DNA of 44,735 nt from a virus. The position numbers and the translations under genes were made by a program. The stretch lies in the IMG/VR virus record IMGVR_UViG_3300031521_000122, positions 1 to 44,735 of that record; one strand, given 5' to 3'. Below, piece by piece: positions 33,085 through 40,485 of this stretch. Numbering within the stretch: position 1 is the stretch's first letter; each line of letters starts with the position of its first letter. Under the pieces are notes generated by a model. It worked only from the letters and a program-made list of their open reading frames with translations, did not search any database and was not told the DNA's origin.

Positions 33085-34083
33085 ATGATCCTCGACGACA
33101 TGAAACAAGGCATCGCCGCCGTTAAGCGTGCGCTGGGTGCCAAGGACGCCACCTCCGACGCGTTCAAATGCTACCTTATCCAAGGCGGCGAAATCAGCGC
33201 AACCAACGGCAACTTGTCGGCGGGCTTCCCCATTATGTGGGATGGCAACCTGCTGGTGCCCGGTGCGGAATTTGAGGCGGCTATCAACCGCATGCCGTGC
33301 GACCCTACTGTCGATATCGAAGAGGGGTTTGTGCAGTTCCGTGCAAAGAAGTTCCGTGTACTCCTGCCCCGCCTGCCCGAAGAACACCTTGTGGTTATGC
33401 GTCCGGCAGAGGGCGTGACGATTGCGCTGGACAAGGAATTCATCGACAAGGTTACGGCGGTGTTTCCCTTTTGCAGCGATCAAGACACTCCTATCTGGAT
33501 GTCAGCGCTCAATATTCTCGAAGGAAAGCTGATCGGTGTATCCAGCGGAGGCAAGGCTATCGGCATTGCCCACTACCCGCCGCTTGCGCGCGTAGGCTTG
33601 ATGATCCCGCGTGTCGCCATCGAATTCCTACTGAAACGCGGCACTGCCCCATCATCAATGACGGTGGGACAAACGGCCTGCTCGTTTGAATGGCAGGATG
33701 GCACTTGGCTTCGTACCAACCTCCTTGCGGACAATCTGCCGAAAGCGTTGATGAAGCGTGTGGCACAAATTGCCGTCCCCGATTGGGAGATCACGCCAGC
33801 TTTTCGCGAGTCCTATGGGCGCGTCTCTGAACTGTCGCAAAGCCTTGTGCGGCTATACGATGGCCGTATGACCGGCGCGGGGGTTGCTGGCGGCGGTATC
33901 GACATCGAAGACGAGTGTGATGCACCAGTTCCGCCTGATCGCGAGCATTCTGCGTGGAACCCTGTTGTGGTGAACCTGCTGCTCACGGTAGCCACACATT
34001 GGGACCCTTCCACTTACCCCAACCCATCGGTCTTTCTGGGGCCGTTGGTTTCGGGGTTGGTTATGGGAGTGACTGAGGGATGA
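33085..34083 (+). CDS. DnaN-like sliding clamp (putative)
   Basis: A 332-residue protein immediately before, and overlapping, the DNA polymerase gene. The readable pattern resembles the repeated clamp fold of DnaN: FKCYLIQGGEISATNGNLSA, LLVPGAEFEAAINRMP, EGFVQFRAKKFRVLLPRLPE, ALDKEFIDKVTAVFPFCS and IAHYPPLARVGLMIPRVAIEFLL, with the expected alternation of strands and helices and a late conserved-type ADNLPK. It is somewhat shorter than E. coli beta (366). If correct, it would tether the phage polymerase to DNA. The assignment comes from pattern plus position and needs structural confirmation. Confidence 0.5.
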   Translation: MILDDMKQGIAAVKRALGAKDATSDAFKCYLIQGGEISATNGNLSAGFPIMWDGNLLVPGAEFEAAINRMPCDPTVDIEEGFVQFRAKKFRVLLPRLPEEHLVVMRPAEGVTIALDKEFIDKVTAVFPFCSDQDTPIWMSALNILEGKLIGVSSGGKAIGIAHYPPLARVGLMIPRVAIEFLLKRGTAPSSMTVGQTACSFEWQDGTWLRTNLLADNLPKALMKRVAQIAVPDWEITPAFRESYGRVSELSQSLVRLYDGRMTGAGVAGGGIDIEDECDAPVPPDREHSAWNPVVVNLLLTVATHWDPSTYPNPSVFLGPLVSGLVMGVTEG

Positions 34084-35960
34084 TACCGACAAACATGTTC
34101 GTCGATGACCCCGAATGGGCTGCCCCGACGGAGTTCCCTGAACTCCACGGCACAATCGGGCTTGACACCGAAACCTGCGACCTACTGTTGAAGACGCATG
34201 GCCCAAGCTGGCCTTTCGACAAGGGCGGTTTCATCGCCGGTGTTTCAATCGCTATGGAAAACGGGTGGAAGGGTTATTACCCGGTGGCCCACGCGGGCGG
34301 CGGCAATCTTGACCGCAATATCGTCTTCGGGTGGCTACGCGAGCAGCTTGCAAAGCCGGACCTTACTATCGTCAGCCATAACCGCATTTATGATGAAGGG
34401 TGGATGAACAAGGAGGGCATTAAGGTCGCCGGTACGTACCAATGCACGATGTCCGCCATGGCGTTGCTGGACGAGAACCGATTATCGTACAGCCTGGACA
34501 ATGTTGGTTATGACCTTTGCAAGCTGCGCAAGGACGAAAAGCTCCTGCGCCAAGCGGCCAAGGATTTCGGTGTTGACCCCAAAAAGGACATGTGGAAGCT
34601 GCCTGCGGGTTTCGTTGGCGACTACGCCGAGGCCGATGCTTGGAACTGCCTACAGATTTGGCTAAAGCAACGGGACATGCTGGACGAGGCTAAGCTGAAC
34701 GGTATCATGGCCCTTGAGATGGACTTGATACCGTGCCTGCTTGCCATGCGCCGACAAGGCGTGCGCGTGGATATGGATAAAGCGGAAATCGCCGTTGCGC
34801 GCATGCTGGCGCAGGAAAAAACATCCCTTGCCGAAATCAAGCGCATATCCGGCATTGATATCGATATGTGGGCCGCTGAAAGCATAGCGCGGGCGTTCGA
34901 CAAGCGGGGCGTTGCGTATGAGAAGACTGACAAGGGTGCTCCATCCTTCCGCGCGCAATGGCTTGCGGCGTGCAGCGATCCTATCGGTAAGCTCATTGTC
35001 AAAGCTCGCCAAGCGAACAAGGCCCGCACGACCTTTCTTGAGGGTCACATCCTCGGCCATGCGGTTAATGGCCGTATCCACGGTCAGTTTAACGCTCTCA
35101 AAGGCGATAATGAAGGGGGCGGGGTTCGTGGTGCGGTCACGGGTCGCTTTTCGTCGGACACTCCGAACCTACAGAACCTGCCCGCTAGAGATGAAGAGAT
35201 CGGTCCGATGGTCCGTGACCTATTCTTGCCGGAAGAAGGAGAACGGTGGACAGCGATTGACTTTTCGTCACAAGAGCCTCGGCTTACCGTTCACTATTCT
35301 GCACTTACGAAGCAGAAGGGTATCCAAGAAACCGTTGATGCTTATCATGCCAACCCTGAACACGATTTCTATCAAGCGGGTGTCGAGGGTACTGGCCTAA
35401 AGCGCAAGCTGGTCAAGGGTATAGTCCTGGGGCGCTCATATGGTATGGGCGGCGCAAAGCTATGCCATGATCACGGCTTGCCCACTAAGTGGATTGAGAA
35501 CGCCAGCGGGCGCAAGATTGAAGTAGCGGGTGACGAGGGGCAGGCCATGCTGGACGCTGTTGACGCTGCCATGCCTTACGTCAAAGGGCTATACGATGAG
35601 GTCGAGAAGCGTGCAAAGCGGCGCGGCTATATTACGACAATCCTAGGGCGGCGCAGGTTGTTCAGCACGGATAGTAGTCCAAGCAACCGTGGTGCGTTTA
35701 CCTACAAGGCGCTAAACTGCTTGATACAAGGCAGTGCTGCAGATATGACGAAGAAGGCCATGGTAGACGCATTTAAGGCCGGTATCATTCCGCTGGTCAC
35801 AGTCCACGACGAACTTGGCCTGTCATGTGGAAGCGATGCCAGCATACAGCGTGCCAAGGACATTATGGAAAGTGCCGTCCCATTGGTAATCCCCATGCGG
35901 ACGGATGTCGAGGTCGGTCCGTCCTGGGGGACGGCGAAGACATGGGTGAAAGCATTATGA
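34080..35960 (+). CDS. family A DNA polymerase with 3'-5' exonuclease
   Basis: A 626-residue polymerase. The exonuclease motifs are LDTET (Asp29/Glu31), SHNRIYDEGWM (Asn101/Asp105) and GDYAEADAWN (Tyr182/Asp186). The polymerase part has motif A TAIDFSSQEPRLTVHYS, the O-helix region KLVKGIVLGRSYGMGG, and motif C LVTVHDELGLS. It lacks the 5'-3' exonuclease domain of E. coli Pol I and has the S-x-Q-E-P-R form of motif A common in phages. It is the replicative polymerase of the phage. It starts at ATG 34080 overlapping the clamp stop, so the two are translationally coupled. Confidence 0.9.
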   Translation: MIPTNMFVDDPEWAAPTEFPELHGTIGLDTETCDLLLKTHGPSWPFDKGGFIAGVSIAMENGWKGYYPVAHAGGGNLDRNIVFGWLREQLAKPDLTIVSHNRIYDEGWMNKEGIKVAGTYQCTMSAMALLDENRLSYSLDNVGYDLCKLRKDEKLLRQAAKDFGVDPKKDMWKLPAGFVGDYAEADAWNCLQIWLKQRDMLDEAKLNGIMALEMDLIPCLLAMRRQGVRVDMDKAEIAVARMLAQEKTSLAEIKRISGIDIDMWAAESIARAFDKRGVAYEKTDKGAPSFRAQWLAACSDPIGKLIVKARQANKARTTFLEGHILGHAVNGRIHGQFNALKGDNEGGGVRGAVTGRFSSDTPNLQNLPARDEEIGPMVRDLFLPEEGERWTAIDFSSQEPRLTVHYSALTKQKGIQETVDAYHANPEHDFYQAGVEGTGLKRKLVKGIVLGRSYGMGGAKLCHDHGLPTKWIENASGRKIEVAGDEGQAMLDAVDAAMPYVKGLYDEVEKRAKRRGYITTILGRRRLFSTDSSPSNRGAFTYKALNCLIQGSAADMTKKAMVDAFKAGIIPLVTVHDELGLSCGSDASIQRAKDIMESAVPLVIPMRTDVEVGPSWGTAKTWVKAL

Positions 35961-36163
35961 AGTCTATTTTCGTGATGGAAGAAGAAGTTGAGTCAGTGCG
36001 TGCGGAGCGCAACGCACTTCTGGACAAGATATGGAAAGGCGAGATATTTCGTCGGGACGAGAAAATACGTAAGTTGCAAGAAGCTATCCTGACGCACAAG
36101 GCAGCTATGGACCACCACGGGGGAGACATTGACTTCACGTTGTGGGGAGCATTGGATAAATGA
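35957..36163 (+). CDS. small helical protein after the polymerase
   Basis: A 68-residue, Glu/Lys-rich coiled-coil protein (EEEVESVRAERNALLDKIW, RDEKIRKLQEAILTHKAAM). It starts at ATG 35957 overlapping the polymerase stop (ATGA) and its own stop overlaps the next start (ATGA). Function unknown; coupling suggests co-expression with polymerase. Confidence 0.55.
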   Translation: MKSIFVMEEEVESVRAERNALLDKIWKGEIFRRDEKIRKLQEAILTHKAAMDHHGGDIDFTLWGALDK

Positions 36164-36648
36164 ACATTTTCGCGGTATCACCTGACCCTGCCCTTTGCGC
36201 TCAAACCCTGGACGACAAGCGCCTTGTCAAGATGGTGCTTGAAACTGCGCAACTGCTATGCGTTGCTGTTGCGGCACGCGGGTGCGAAGACGAACGGCTG
36301 TACAAGCCCACACACCCTAACCACCCCTGCGCCGTGTGGGTGCGCAAGGATCAGGTAAATCTGTCGTGGACCATTAACCTTTTCCAAGAACTGTGCGTGG
36401 AATACACAGCGCGCTTTCGCAAGGTGCATGCCTGCGAAACGCGCTTGCTTGATCTGTTTAGGCTGTTCTACGAAACCACCGAAACGCGCCCGCATGTCTT
36501 TTGTAACTGCTCACGTTACAAGGACGATGGCGACACACACACGGCATACCAAGCTACCTTGCGTGAAAAGTGGGAGGATGACCAAGCTGCCGGACGCCCG
36601 GCGAAATGGACCCGCCAGTCGCCACCATATTGGATGATACCCGGCTGA
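36160..36648 (+). CDS. conserved phage protein of unknown function
   Basis: A 162-residue protein with a conserved-type opening (MNIFAVSPDPALCAQTLDDK, then RLVKMVLETAQLL), followed by THPNHPCAVWVRK, NLSWTINLFQELCVEYTARF, KVHACETRLLDLFRL and PPYWMIPG at the end. I recognise this D-x-K-x-x-x-K-M-x-L-E-x-x-Q pattern from many phage genomes. The His/Asp/Lys-rich layout suggests an enzyme, possibly a nucleic-acid one, but I cannot name the reaction. It is the last gene of the replication block before the gene-free region. Confidence 0.6.
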   Translation: MNIFAVSPDPALCAQTLDDKRLVKMVLETAQLLCVAVAARGCEDERLYKPTHPNHPCAVWVRKDQVNLSWTINLFQELCVEYTARFRKVHACETRLLDLFRLFYETTETRPHVFCNCSRYKDDGDTHTAYQATLREKWEDDQAAGRPAKWTRQSPPYWMIPG

Positions 36649-36686
36649 TGGTTGATGGTTGATGGTGAGCCGAAAACCAAGCCATC

Positions 36687-36759
36687 ATACGGCCCATACC
36701 ATGGCCGTATACTGCCAACCATGGGCAGTATACGGCCATTTTGCTGCCGTATACTGCCC
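36687..36759 (+). repeat. GCCGTATACTGCC inverted/direct repeats forming alternative hairpins
   Basis: Copy 1 at 36701-36716 is a perfect 16-bp inverted repeat of copy 2 at 36724-36739 (7-base loop). Copy 3 at 36746-36759 is a perfect 14-bp inverted match to part of copy 2 (36723-36736). Copy 2 can therefore pair with either neighbour, but not both. A half copy, ATACGGCC (36687-36694), precedes them. No T-run follows. The GTATAC cores are palindromic, so protein binding is an alternative role. Confidence 0.8.
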
Positions 36760-36783
36760 AAAGGGTGCCCGCATGCCCCATTG

Positions 36784-36799
36784 TGGCACGGCCCTTGCA
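36784..36799 (+). promoter_or_regulatory. sigma54-type -24/-12 motif, site 1
   Basis: TGGCACGGCCCTTGCA matches the sigma54 consensus TGGCACG-N4-TTGCW at every defined base with the required GG-N10-GC spacing. First of five copies in a gene-free region. Confidence 0.5.
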
Positions 36800-36809
36800 T
36801 AGTGGGTTG

Positions 36810-36825
36810 TGGCATAGGGGTTGCA
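36810..36825 (+). promoter_or_regulatory. sigma54-type -24/-12 motif, site 2
   Basis: TGGCATAGGGGTTGCA, 26 bases downstream of site 1, with correct -24/-12 spacing and two substitutions (ATA for ACG). Confidence 0.4.
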
Positions 36826-36898
36826 TGGTGCAATGCTTGTGCCGCTGGCACGCGGCGCTATGCGGCCCAAACGCTGGCGGCATAATATCCCTTTAGGC

Positions 36899-36914
36899 TG
36901 GCATGCCCCTTGCA
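36899..36914 (+). promoter_or_regulatory. sigma54-type -24/-12 motif, site 3
   Basis: TGGCATGCCCCTTGCA: one substitution from consensus, correct spacing. Confidence 0.45.
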
Positions 36915-36926
36915 TAAAGTTAGCCG

Positions 36927-36942
36927 TGGCATATCTTTTGCA
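36927..36942 (+). promoter_or_regulatory. sigma54-type -24/-12 motif, site 4
   Basis: TGGCATATCTTTTGCA, 28 bases after site 3. It is followed by TAGTGG, as site 1 is, so the shared element extends beyond the sigma54 core. Confidence 0.4.
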
Positions 36943-37115
36943 TAGTGGCCTAAAAATTAAGCACTATGCAAGCCGCATGCCAGCGGCAAAATTGCCCAAA
37001 AAAGTAGCACGCGCGCTAGGGCGGTTTTTAGCGCCGTACAGGCCTGTTTGCCCGGTTGCGCCACCTTGCTATCTAAAAACAAATCACGCCAATCCGGCAC
37101 GCCATGCCCGGCAAC

Positions 37116-37131
37116 TGGCATAGCCCTTGCA
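37116..37131 (+). promoter_or_regulatory. sigma54-type -24/-12 motif, site 5
   Basis: TGGCATAGCCCTTGCA with correct spacing, 206 bases upstream of the next gene. It is the last of the five sites. Confidence 0.4.
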
Positions 37132-37336
37132 CTACGCGCGGGCAGGCGCGTTATCTGCTATGGGGTGGCGTAGCCCGGCAGTTGCGAAAAGGTCGCATTA
37201 ACCCTTGCGAAAAAATCTGCGGTAGGGGTGCATTATCTTGTTGTATCTTACACGGCAGGGCGCTAGTATCTGGCTATCAACACAGGGGCCGCCTAAACAA
37301 CAGGGCGGCACTTGGGGCAAGTAAAGGAAAAGTATC

Positions 37337-37555
37337 ATGGCGCGGCGCTATATCCCCTGTGCAGTAAATCCGGCCCTAAACAAGATTGTGTTTGAAATAA
37401 CAAATCCGGAAATACCTATAACCGGAAAGGGGTTGTTTAGCTATTGTGGGCGGAAAGGGGTTGTGGTGGATTTTACGCCTAACGAAATAAGTGTTAAATG
37501 GGAAAAGATTGGCACGCGCACCTATACAGATATCAGTTTCGGGCAGATTATCTAA
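37337..37555 (+). CDS. hypothetical small protein, accessory region
   Basis: A 72-residue protein with AAAGGAA before ATG 37337. It reads as a small beta-barrel-like protein (KIVFEITNPEIPITGKGLF, GVVVDFTPNEISVKWEKIG, TYTDISFGQII). Codon use is more A/T-ending than the replication genes, and the same holds for the next two genes, suggesting a separately acquired cassette. Function unknown. Confidence 0.55.
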   Translation: MARRYIPCAVNPALNKIVFEITNPEIPITGKGLFSYCGRKGVVVDFTPNEISVKWEKIGTRTYTDISFGQII

Positions 37556-37586
37556 TCTTGGTTTATGGCATGGCTACACTTGCCGT
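37552..37586 (+). repeat. 35-base intergenic repeat, copy 1
   Basis: Begins CTAATCTTGGTTTATGGCAT and ends ACACTTGCCGT. It starts at the stop of one small gene and ends 34 bases before the next, and matches the copy at 38023-38057 at 34 of 35 positions. Here TATGGCA (37564) also pairs with TGCCATA (37586-37592). Confidence 0.8.
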
Positions 37587-37620
37587 GCCATAGCACAAGC
37601 TTAGTAAAGGATAAGTAATC

Positions 37621-38022
37621 ATGGCCGATTTTAAGCCGCTGGTAGCGCGTAACGGTACAGTTGTTACTGGATTTAACTGGGATATCTTAAACAACGATAA
37701 GCAAATTTACCATGCAGATATTATTGCATGGTATAAGGATACTTTATCGTTATTGGATAGTGGCAGTATCGCGCAGATAAATGCAGCACTATCCGCCCCA
37801 GCAATCAGTATTGATAGCTATACCAACAGTGATATGTGCGGCGAAAACCTGTTTTACTTGGATTTGCCCAATGGGGTACAAATAAACGTGGGCTATTATA
37901 TGGATTATTATTGGCACGCGTATAACGATACCGCCGTTGCCCGAAATGATAACGGCTACCCAGTGCTTTGGATTGGCGCGTTTGATTATGGCATTTACTT
38001 TGCTGCACTGCCCAACGATTAA
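37621..38022 (+). CDS. hypothetical protein, accessory region
   Basis: A 133-residue acidic protein (start ATG 37621, weak AAAGGATAAG site at 37606). It is rich in Tyr, Asn and Asp: FNWDILNNDKQIYHADIIAW, LPNGVQINVGYYMDYYWHAY, GYPVLWIGAFDYGIYFAALP. It looks like a compact beta-rich fold. No family recognised. It is flanked on both sides by the 35-base repeat. A small acidic early protein could be a host-takeover or anti-defence factor, which is only an inference. Confidence 0.55.
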   Translation: MADFKPLVARNGTVVTGFNWDILNNDKQIYHADIIAWYKDTLSLLDSGSIAQINAALSAPAISIDSYTNSDMCGENLFYLDLPNGVQINVGYYMDYYWHAYNDTAVARNDNGYPVLWIGAFDYGIYFAALPND

Positions 38023-38057
38023 CTAATCTTGGTTTATGGCATGGCTATACTTGCCGT
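38023..38057 (+). repeat. 35-base intergenic repeat, copy 2
   Basis: The second copy, differing from copy 1 only by T for C (TATACT instead of TACACT). It again starts at the stop of one small gene and ends 20 bases before the start of the next, so a promoter or processing element is likely. Confidence 0.8.
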
Positions 38058-38077
38058 TAGCTGGAAAGGATATGCCA

Positions 38078-38365
38078 ATGTTTTGTTATAGCGATACTGA
38101 TACGCCCGTGCGTGCTGGCGGGTTTAACCCTAACCCGCCAGCAACCCAATACTGGTTAACCCATTTTGCTAACAGCCTGTACTTGCAATTTATTGCCGGG
38201 CATGCAGATAGCAGCTTTGCCGATAAGCAACAGGCAAACCATGAATTGGTGCTGTGCAACAAAAAGCTTGCCTTTTGGCAAAAGCACCCAAACTTTGATA
38301 GTACCGCCGCTGCAACTGGCGCGCTTGCTTGCAAAAAGCAATGGCAACCCGTTGCAAAAAGATAA
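38078..38365 (+). CDS. hypothetical small protein, accessory region
   Basis: A 95-residue protein. ATG 38078 is preferred over 38072 because AAAGGA (38065-38070) is 7 bases before it. PNPPATQYWLTHFANSLYLQF and KKLAFWQKHPNFD suggest a helical protein. There is a basic KKQWQPVAKR end. No family recognised. It is the last of three similar-sized genes, two of them preceded by the 35-base repeat. Confidence 0.5.
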   Translation: MFCYSDTDTPVRAGGFNPNPPATQYWLTHFANSLYLQFIAGHADSSFADKQQANHELVLCNKKLAFWQKHPNFDSTAAATGALACKKQWQPVAKR

Positions 38366-38430
38366 AAAACAGCTTGCATGGGGGATAAGATACAAGTAGG
38401 ATACTTTTTGGGGGATGGATACTAAGTTTT

Positions 38431-38468
38431 GGCTTGGGCATGGTATCGACCGTGCCCCTGCCCAAGCC
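38431..38468 (+). other. stem-loop in the leader of the second coiled-coil/HTH gene
   Basis: GGCTTGGGCA (38431-38440) pairs with TGCCCAAGCC (38459-38468), ten perfect pairs. A small inner hairpin (GGT-ATCG-ACC, 38442-38451) lies in the loop. It ends 52 bases before ATG 38521, so it may be a terminator, mRNA stabiliser or translational control element. Confidence 0.55.
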
Positions 38469-38520
38469 TAGATGGGCTTAACCCCGCCTGGGGGAAACAG
38501 GCAACGAAGGATGGTATGCT

Positions 38521-39273
38521 ATGACCAAGACCCATGTTGCGCCCAAAACGGGCGATACCGCTGCTATGCAAGCCTTTCTGGCAAGCGGGGGCGAAATTAC
38601 CAAGGTGCCGCCGTTGAAGACCGGCCTGCCCAAGGAAAAAAGCCCAACTGTTATCGCGCAAGAAGCCGTTGCGGAAGAACGCAAGATGGCAAAATCGGTA
38701 GCACGGCAGGCGAAGATTGCCGTGGCTACCGATCCCGACAAAGTGGCAAAAGCTGAACAACGTGCCACGGAAAAGGCTGCCAAGGCGGCACAACGGGAGG
38801 CTGACAAAGCCGCTGCGCAATTGGCAAAGGACAAGGCTACTGCCGAAGCCCTTGCCCTTGCCAGCGAAAAAGCTACCGAGCGCGCCAATGCCGAAGCCGA
38901 AATTGCCGAAGCTGTGGCGATTGCGACCGCTGTTACCGCCACTGCGCAGGCGGAGTTTGATAAAATACAGGCGGAGGAAAACGCAAAGCTGGCGGCATTG
39001 CGCGAAAAGTACAAGAATATTATTCCCCCCGCGCATGCCAGCACGGCAAAGCCACGTAGCGCGCGCCACGGCGAAGGCTTTGACCGCTATGGTATCGCCC
39101 TTGGCACGAAAAACGCCCAAGCCGTGGTGATGCTGGAACGCGGCGCTTGCATGGCGGAAATTTCCGCAGCCTTGGGCGTTACTTTTTACAACCTGATTTC
39201 CAGCCTGCGCGCGACCGGCCACAAAATCCGCAAGGATGGCAAGGTTATCTACCTGACCCATATGGATGATTGA
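38521..39273 (+). CDS. Ala/Lys/Glu-rich coiled-coil protein with C-terminal HTH-like domain (copy B)
   Basis: A 250-residue paralogue of the protein at 30267. It has a long Ala/Lys/Glu coiled coil (residues 40-150), then AEFDKIQAEENAKLAALREK, then a C-terminal domain (FDRYGIALGTKNAQAVVML, GACMAEISAALGVTFYNLIS, KDGKVIYLTHMDD) aligning along its length with copy A, including the final LTH-DD. It lacks copy A's N-terminal globular part. Likely a DNA-binding protein, possibly nucleoid-like or a regulator. GAAGGA is 10 bases before ATG 38521. Confidence 0.6.
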   Translation: MTKTHVAPKTGDTAAMQAFLASGGEITKVPPLKTGLPKEKSPTVIAQEAVAEERKMAKSVARQAKIAVATDPDKVAKAEQRATEKAAKAAQREADKAAAQLAKDKATAEALALASEKATERANAEAEIAEAVAIATAVTATAQAEFDKIQAEENAKLAALREKYKNIIPPAHASTAKPRSARHGEGFDRYGIALGTKNAQAVVMLERGACMAEISAALGVTFYNLISSLRATGHKIRKDGKVIYLTHMDD

Positions 39274-39280
39274 GGCAATA

Positions 39281-39306
39281 TGCTAGGGGCGATTACGCCC
39301 CTAGCA
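39281..39306 (+). terminator. terminator after copy B of the coiled-coil/HTH gene
   Basis: An 11-bp perfect stem (TGCTAGGGGCG at 39281-39291 with CGCCCCTAGCA at 39296-39306) and ATTA loop, 8 bases after the stop. No T-run. Confidence 0.7.
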
Positions 39307-39323
39307 ATCTGGGAGTGATGGTT

Positions 39324-39815
39324 ATGATCTACGCATCCTTTGGTGAAATTTCCCACGGCACGTTGAGGCCAGAAGATCTTATTCCGACTTTCGCCACCGA
39401 ACTGGAGTACCATATCCAGCGCAATGCTGCCGAATGGTGCAGTGACGAGGGGCGCGCAATCCGTGATGGTTTGCTTAAGCTGGCACATGACGCCCAAGCC
39501 ATCGAATTCGATGGCGATGAACAACCGGACCCGGAAACCATCGGCGACATGATTTGCAGCCTGGAAGATGAGCTTGACACTTTTGCGCCGCGCTACGCCT
39601 ATTTTAGTGCAAACGAGGGCGATGGCAGTTGCTTCGGCTTTTGGCTGTCCCCTCAGTTCACCGAAGAAGACGACTTTGACGGGTTGCGAGTGTCCGACCT
39701 TTCCGATATCCCGGACAACTATGAGGGCGAGGCATTGGTGGTAAATGACCATGGCAACATGACGCTGTACGATTGCGTCGACGGCAAGCAAACCGAAGTC
39801 TGGGGGATTGTGTGA
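39324..39815 (+). CDS. hypothetical acidic protein
   Basis: A 163-residue, strongly acidic protein (many Asp/Glu; for example EFDGDEQPDPETIGDMICSL and FTEEDDFDGLRVSDLSDIPD). Helical N-terminus, then beta strands with GEALVVNDHGNMTLYDC at the end. ATG 39324 is 8 bases after GGGAG (39311-39315). Highly acidic small phage proteins sometimes mimic DNA to block host enzymes; nothing here proves that. The stop overlaps the next ATG (TGATG). Confidence 0.55.
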   Translation: MIYASFGEISHGTLRPEDLIPTFATELEYHIQRNAAEWCSDEGRAIRDGLLKLAHDAQAIEFDGDEQPDPETIGDMICSLEDELDTFAPRYAYFSANEGDGSCFGFWLSPQFTEEDDFDGLRVSDLSDIPDNYEGEALVVNDHGNMTLYDCVDGKQTEVWGIV

Positions 39816-39994
39816 TGAACACATACCAATGCTTTTTCGTTTTTAAGAATGGTGTGAAAATTGCACGCGCGGCAGTATCGGACGCAGGCACCATTCAGGC
39901 AGCCTCCTCTTTCGATGCACGGCAGCAAATTGCGAAACAGCTCTGTGTTGACGTGACGGACGTTTGCGCGGTGCGGATACGGGAAGTGGAATAG
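39815..39994 (+). CDS. hypothetical small protein
   Basis: A 59-residue protein coupled to the previous gene (ATG 39815 in TGATG). MNTYQCFFVFKNGVKIARAA is a beta-hairpin-like opening, followed by a helix (SSFDARQQIAKQLCVDVTD). A similar layout (KNGKEWDRARC) is seen in the protein at 42704. Function unknown. Confidence 0.5.
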   Translation: MNTYQCFFVFKNGVKIARAAVSDAGTIQAASSFDARQQIAKQLCVDVTDVCAVRIREVE

Positions 39995-39997
39995 ATC

Positions 39998-40255
39998 ATG
40001 AAGATCAAGCCTGAACATTACGCCCATATCCTCGCCGCAATTGAAGGGACAGGCGCTAACACCGCTGAGATGCGGGCCGCCATCATTGCCGAGGGCCGGG
40101 CCAAGGACGTAGAGAAGCGGCTACGATGGGATTTAGCATGGCGATCCGGCCTAACCCCATGGCTTCGTGCCAACGTCTACCTCTATGCCGACGATACCCA
40201 CCTGGATACCGTGCTACGCGCCGTCGTGAAACACCTAGAAGGGCAGCAATCATGA
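39998..40255 (+). CDS. hypothetical small protein
   Basis: An 85-residue helical protein, ATG 39998, 3 bases after the previous stop. It reads KPEHYAHILAAIEGTGANT, EGRAKDVEKRLRWDLAWRSG and YADDTHLDTVLRAVVKHLE. The R-W-D-L.....L...W motif and DTHLDTVLR resemble a short phage family I have seen in accessory regions, without known function. Confidence 0.5.
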   Translation: MKIKPEHYAHILAAIEGTGANTAEMRAAIIAEGRAKDVEKRLRWDLAWRSGLTPWLRANVYLYADDTHLDTVLRAVVKHLEGQQS

Positions 40256-40485
40256 CCAACCAAGCCCTCATTGAACGCTTTCACGCGGCATGCTACCGCG
40301 TGGTAAAGGAATGCACCGACCCCGTTGCACACAGCTATGCCCAAGCGGGCACCGAGATGTGCGGTACGGAATACATCCGGATGCAAATCCCGTACATCAG
40401 GAGCAACCTGCAATATTGGCGCGGCCCTCCGGCACGCGAGGTGAAGGCCGAGTTGGATGCGTTGGCGGAGGAGTTCAACGAATGA
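40252..40485 (+). CDS. hypothetical small protein
   Basis: A 77-residue protein, ATG 40252 overlapping the previous stop (ATGA) and followed by another ATGA overlap. Helical with MCGTEYIRMQIPYIRSNLQY and a Glu-rich end. No family recognised. Confidence 0.5.
   Translation: MTNQALIERFHAACYRVVKECTDPVAHSYAQAGTEMCGTEYIRMQIPYIRSNLQYWRGPPAREVKAELDALAEEFNE

Larger units (their letters stand above)
36649..37336 (+). other. gene-free control region ahead of the accessory genes
   Basis: 688 bases with no convincing gene on either strand. It holds the alternative hairpins (36687-36759), the five sigma54-type motifs (36784-37131), degenerate copies of the same motif (for example TGGCACG at 36846 without a proper -12), and a CCTAAAAATTAAG stretch (36949) echoing the 24819-25090 region. 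It may be a promoter array, a replication origin, or both. Confidence 0.6.

Noticed and set aside
36652-36885. Plus-strand open frame (77 codons) across the hairpin repeats
   Set aside because: The translation just reflects the DNA repeats; no ribosome site and no protein-like composition.
37558-37586. The 35-base repeat as another sigma54 site
   Set aside because: TGGCAT and TTGCC are present but the spacing is three bases too long for -24/-12 elements.
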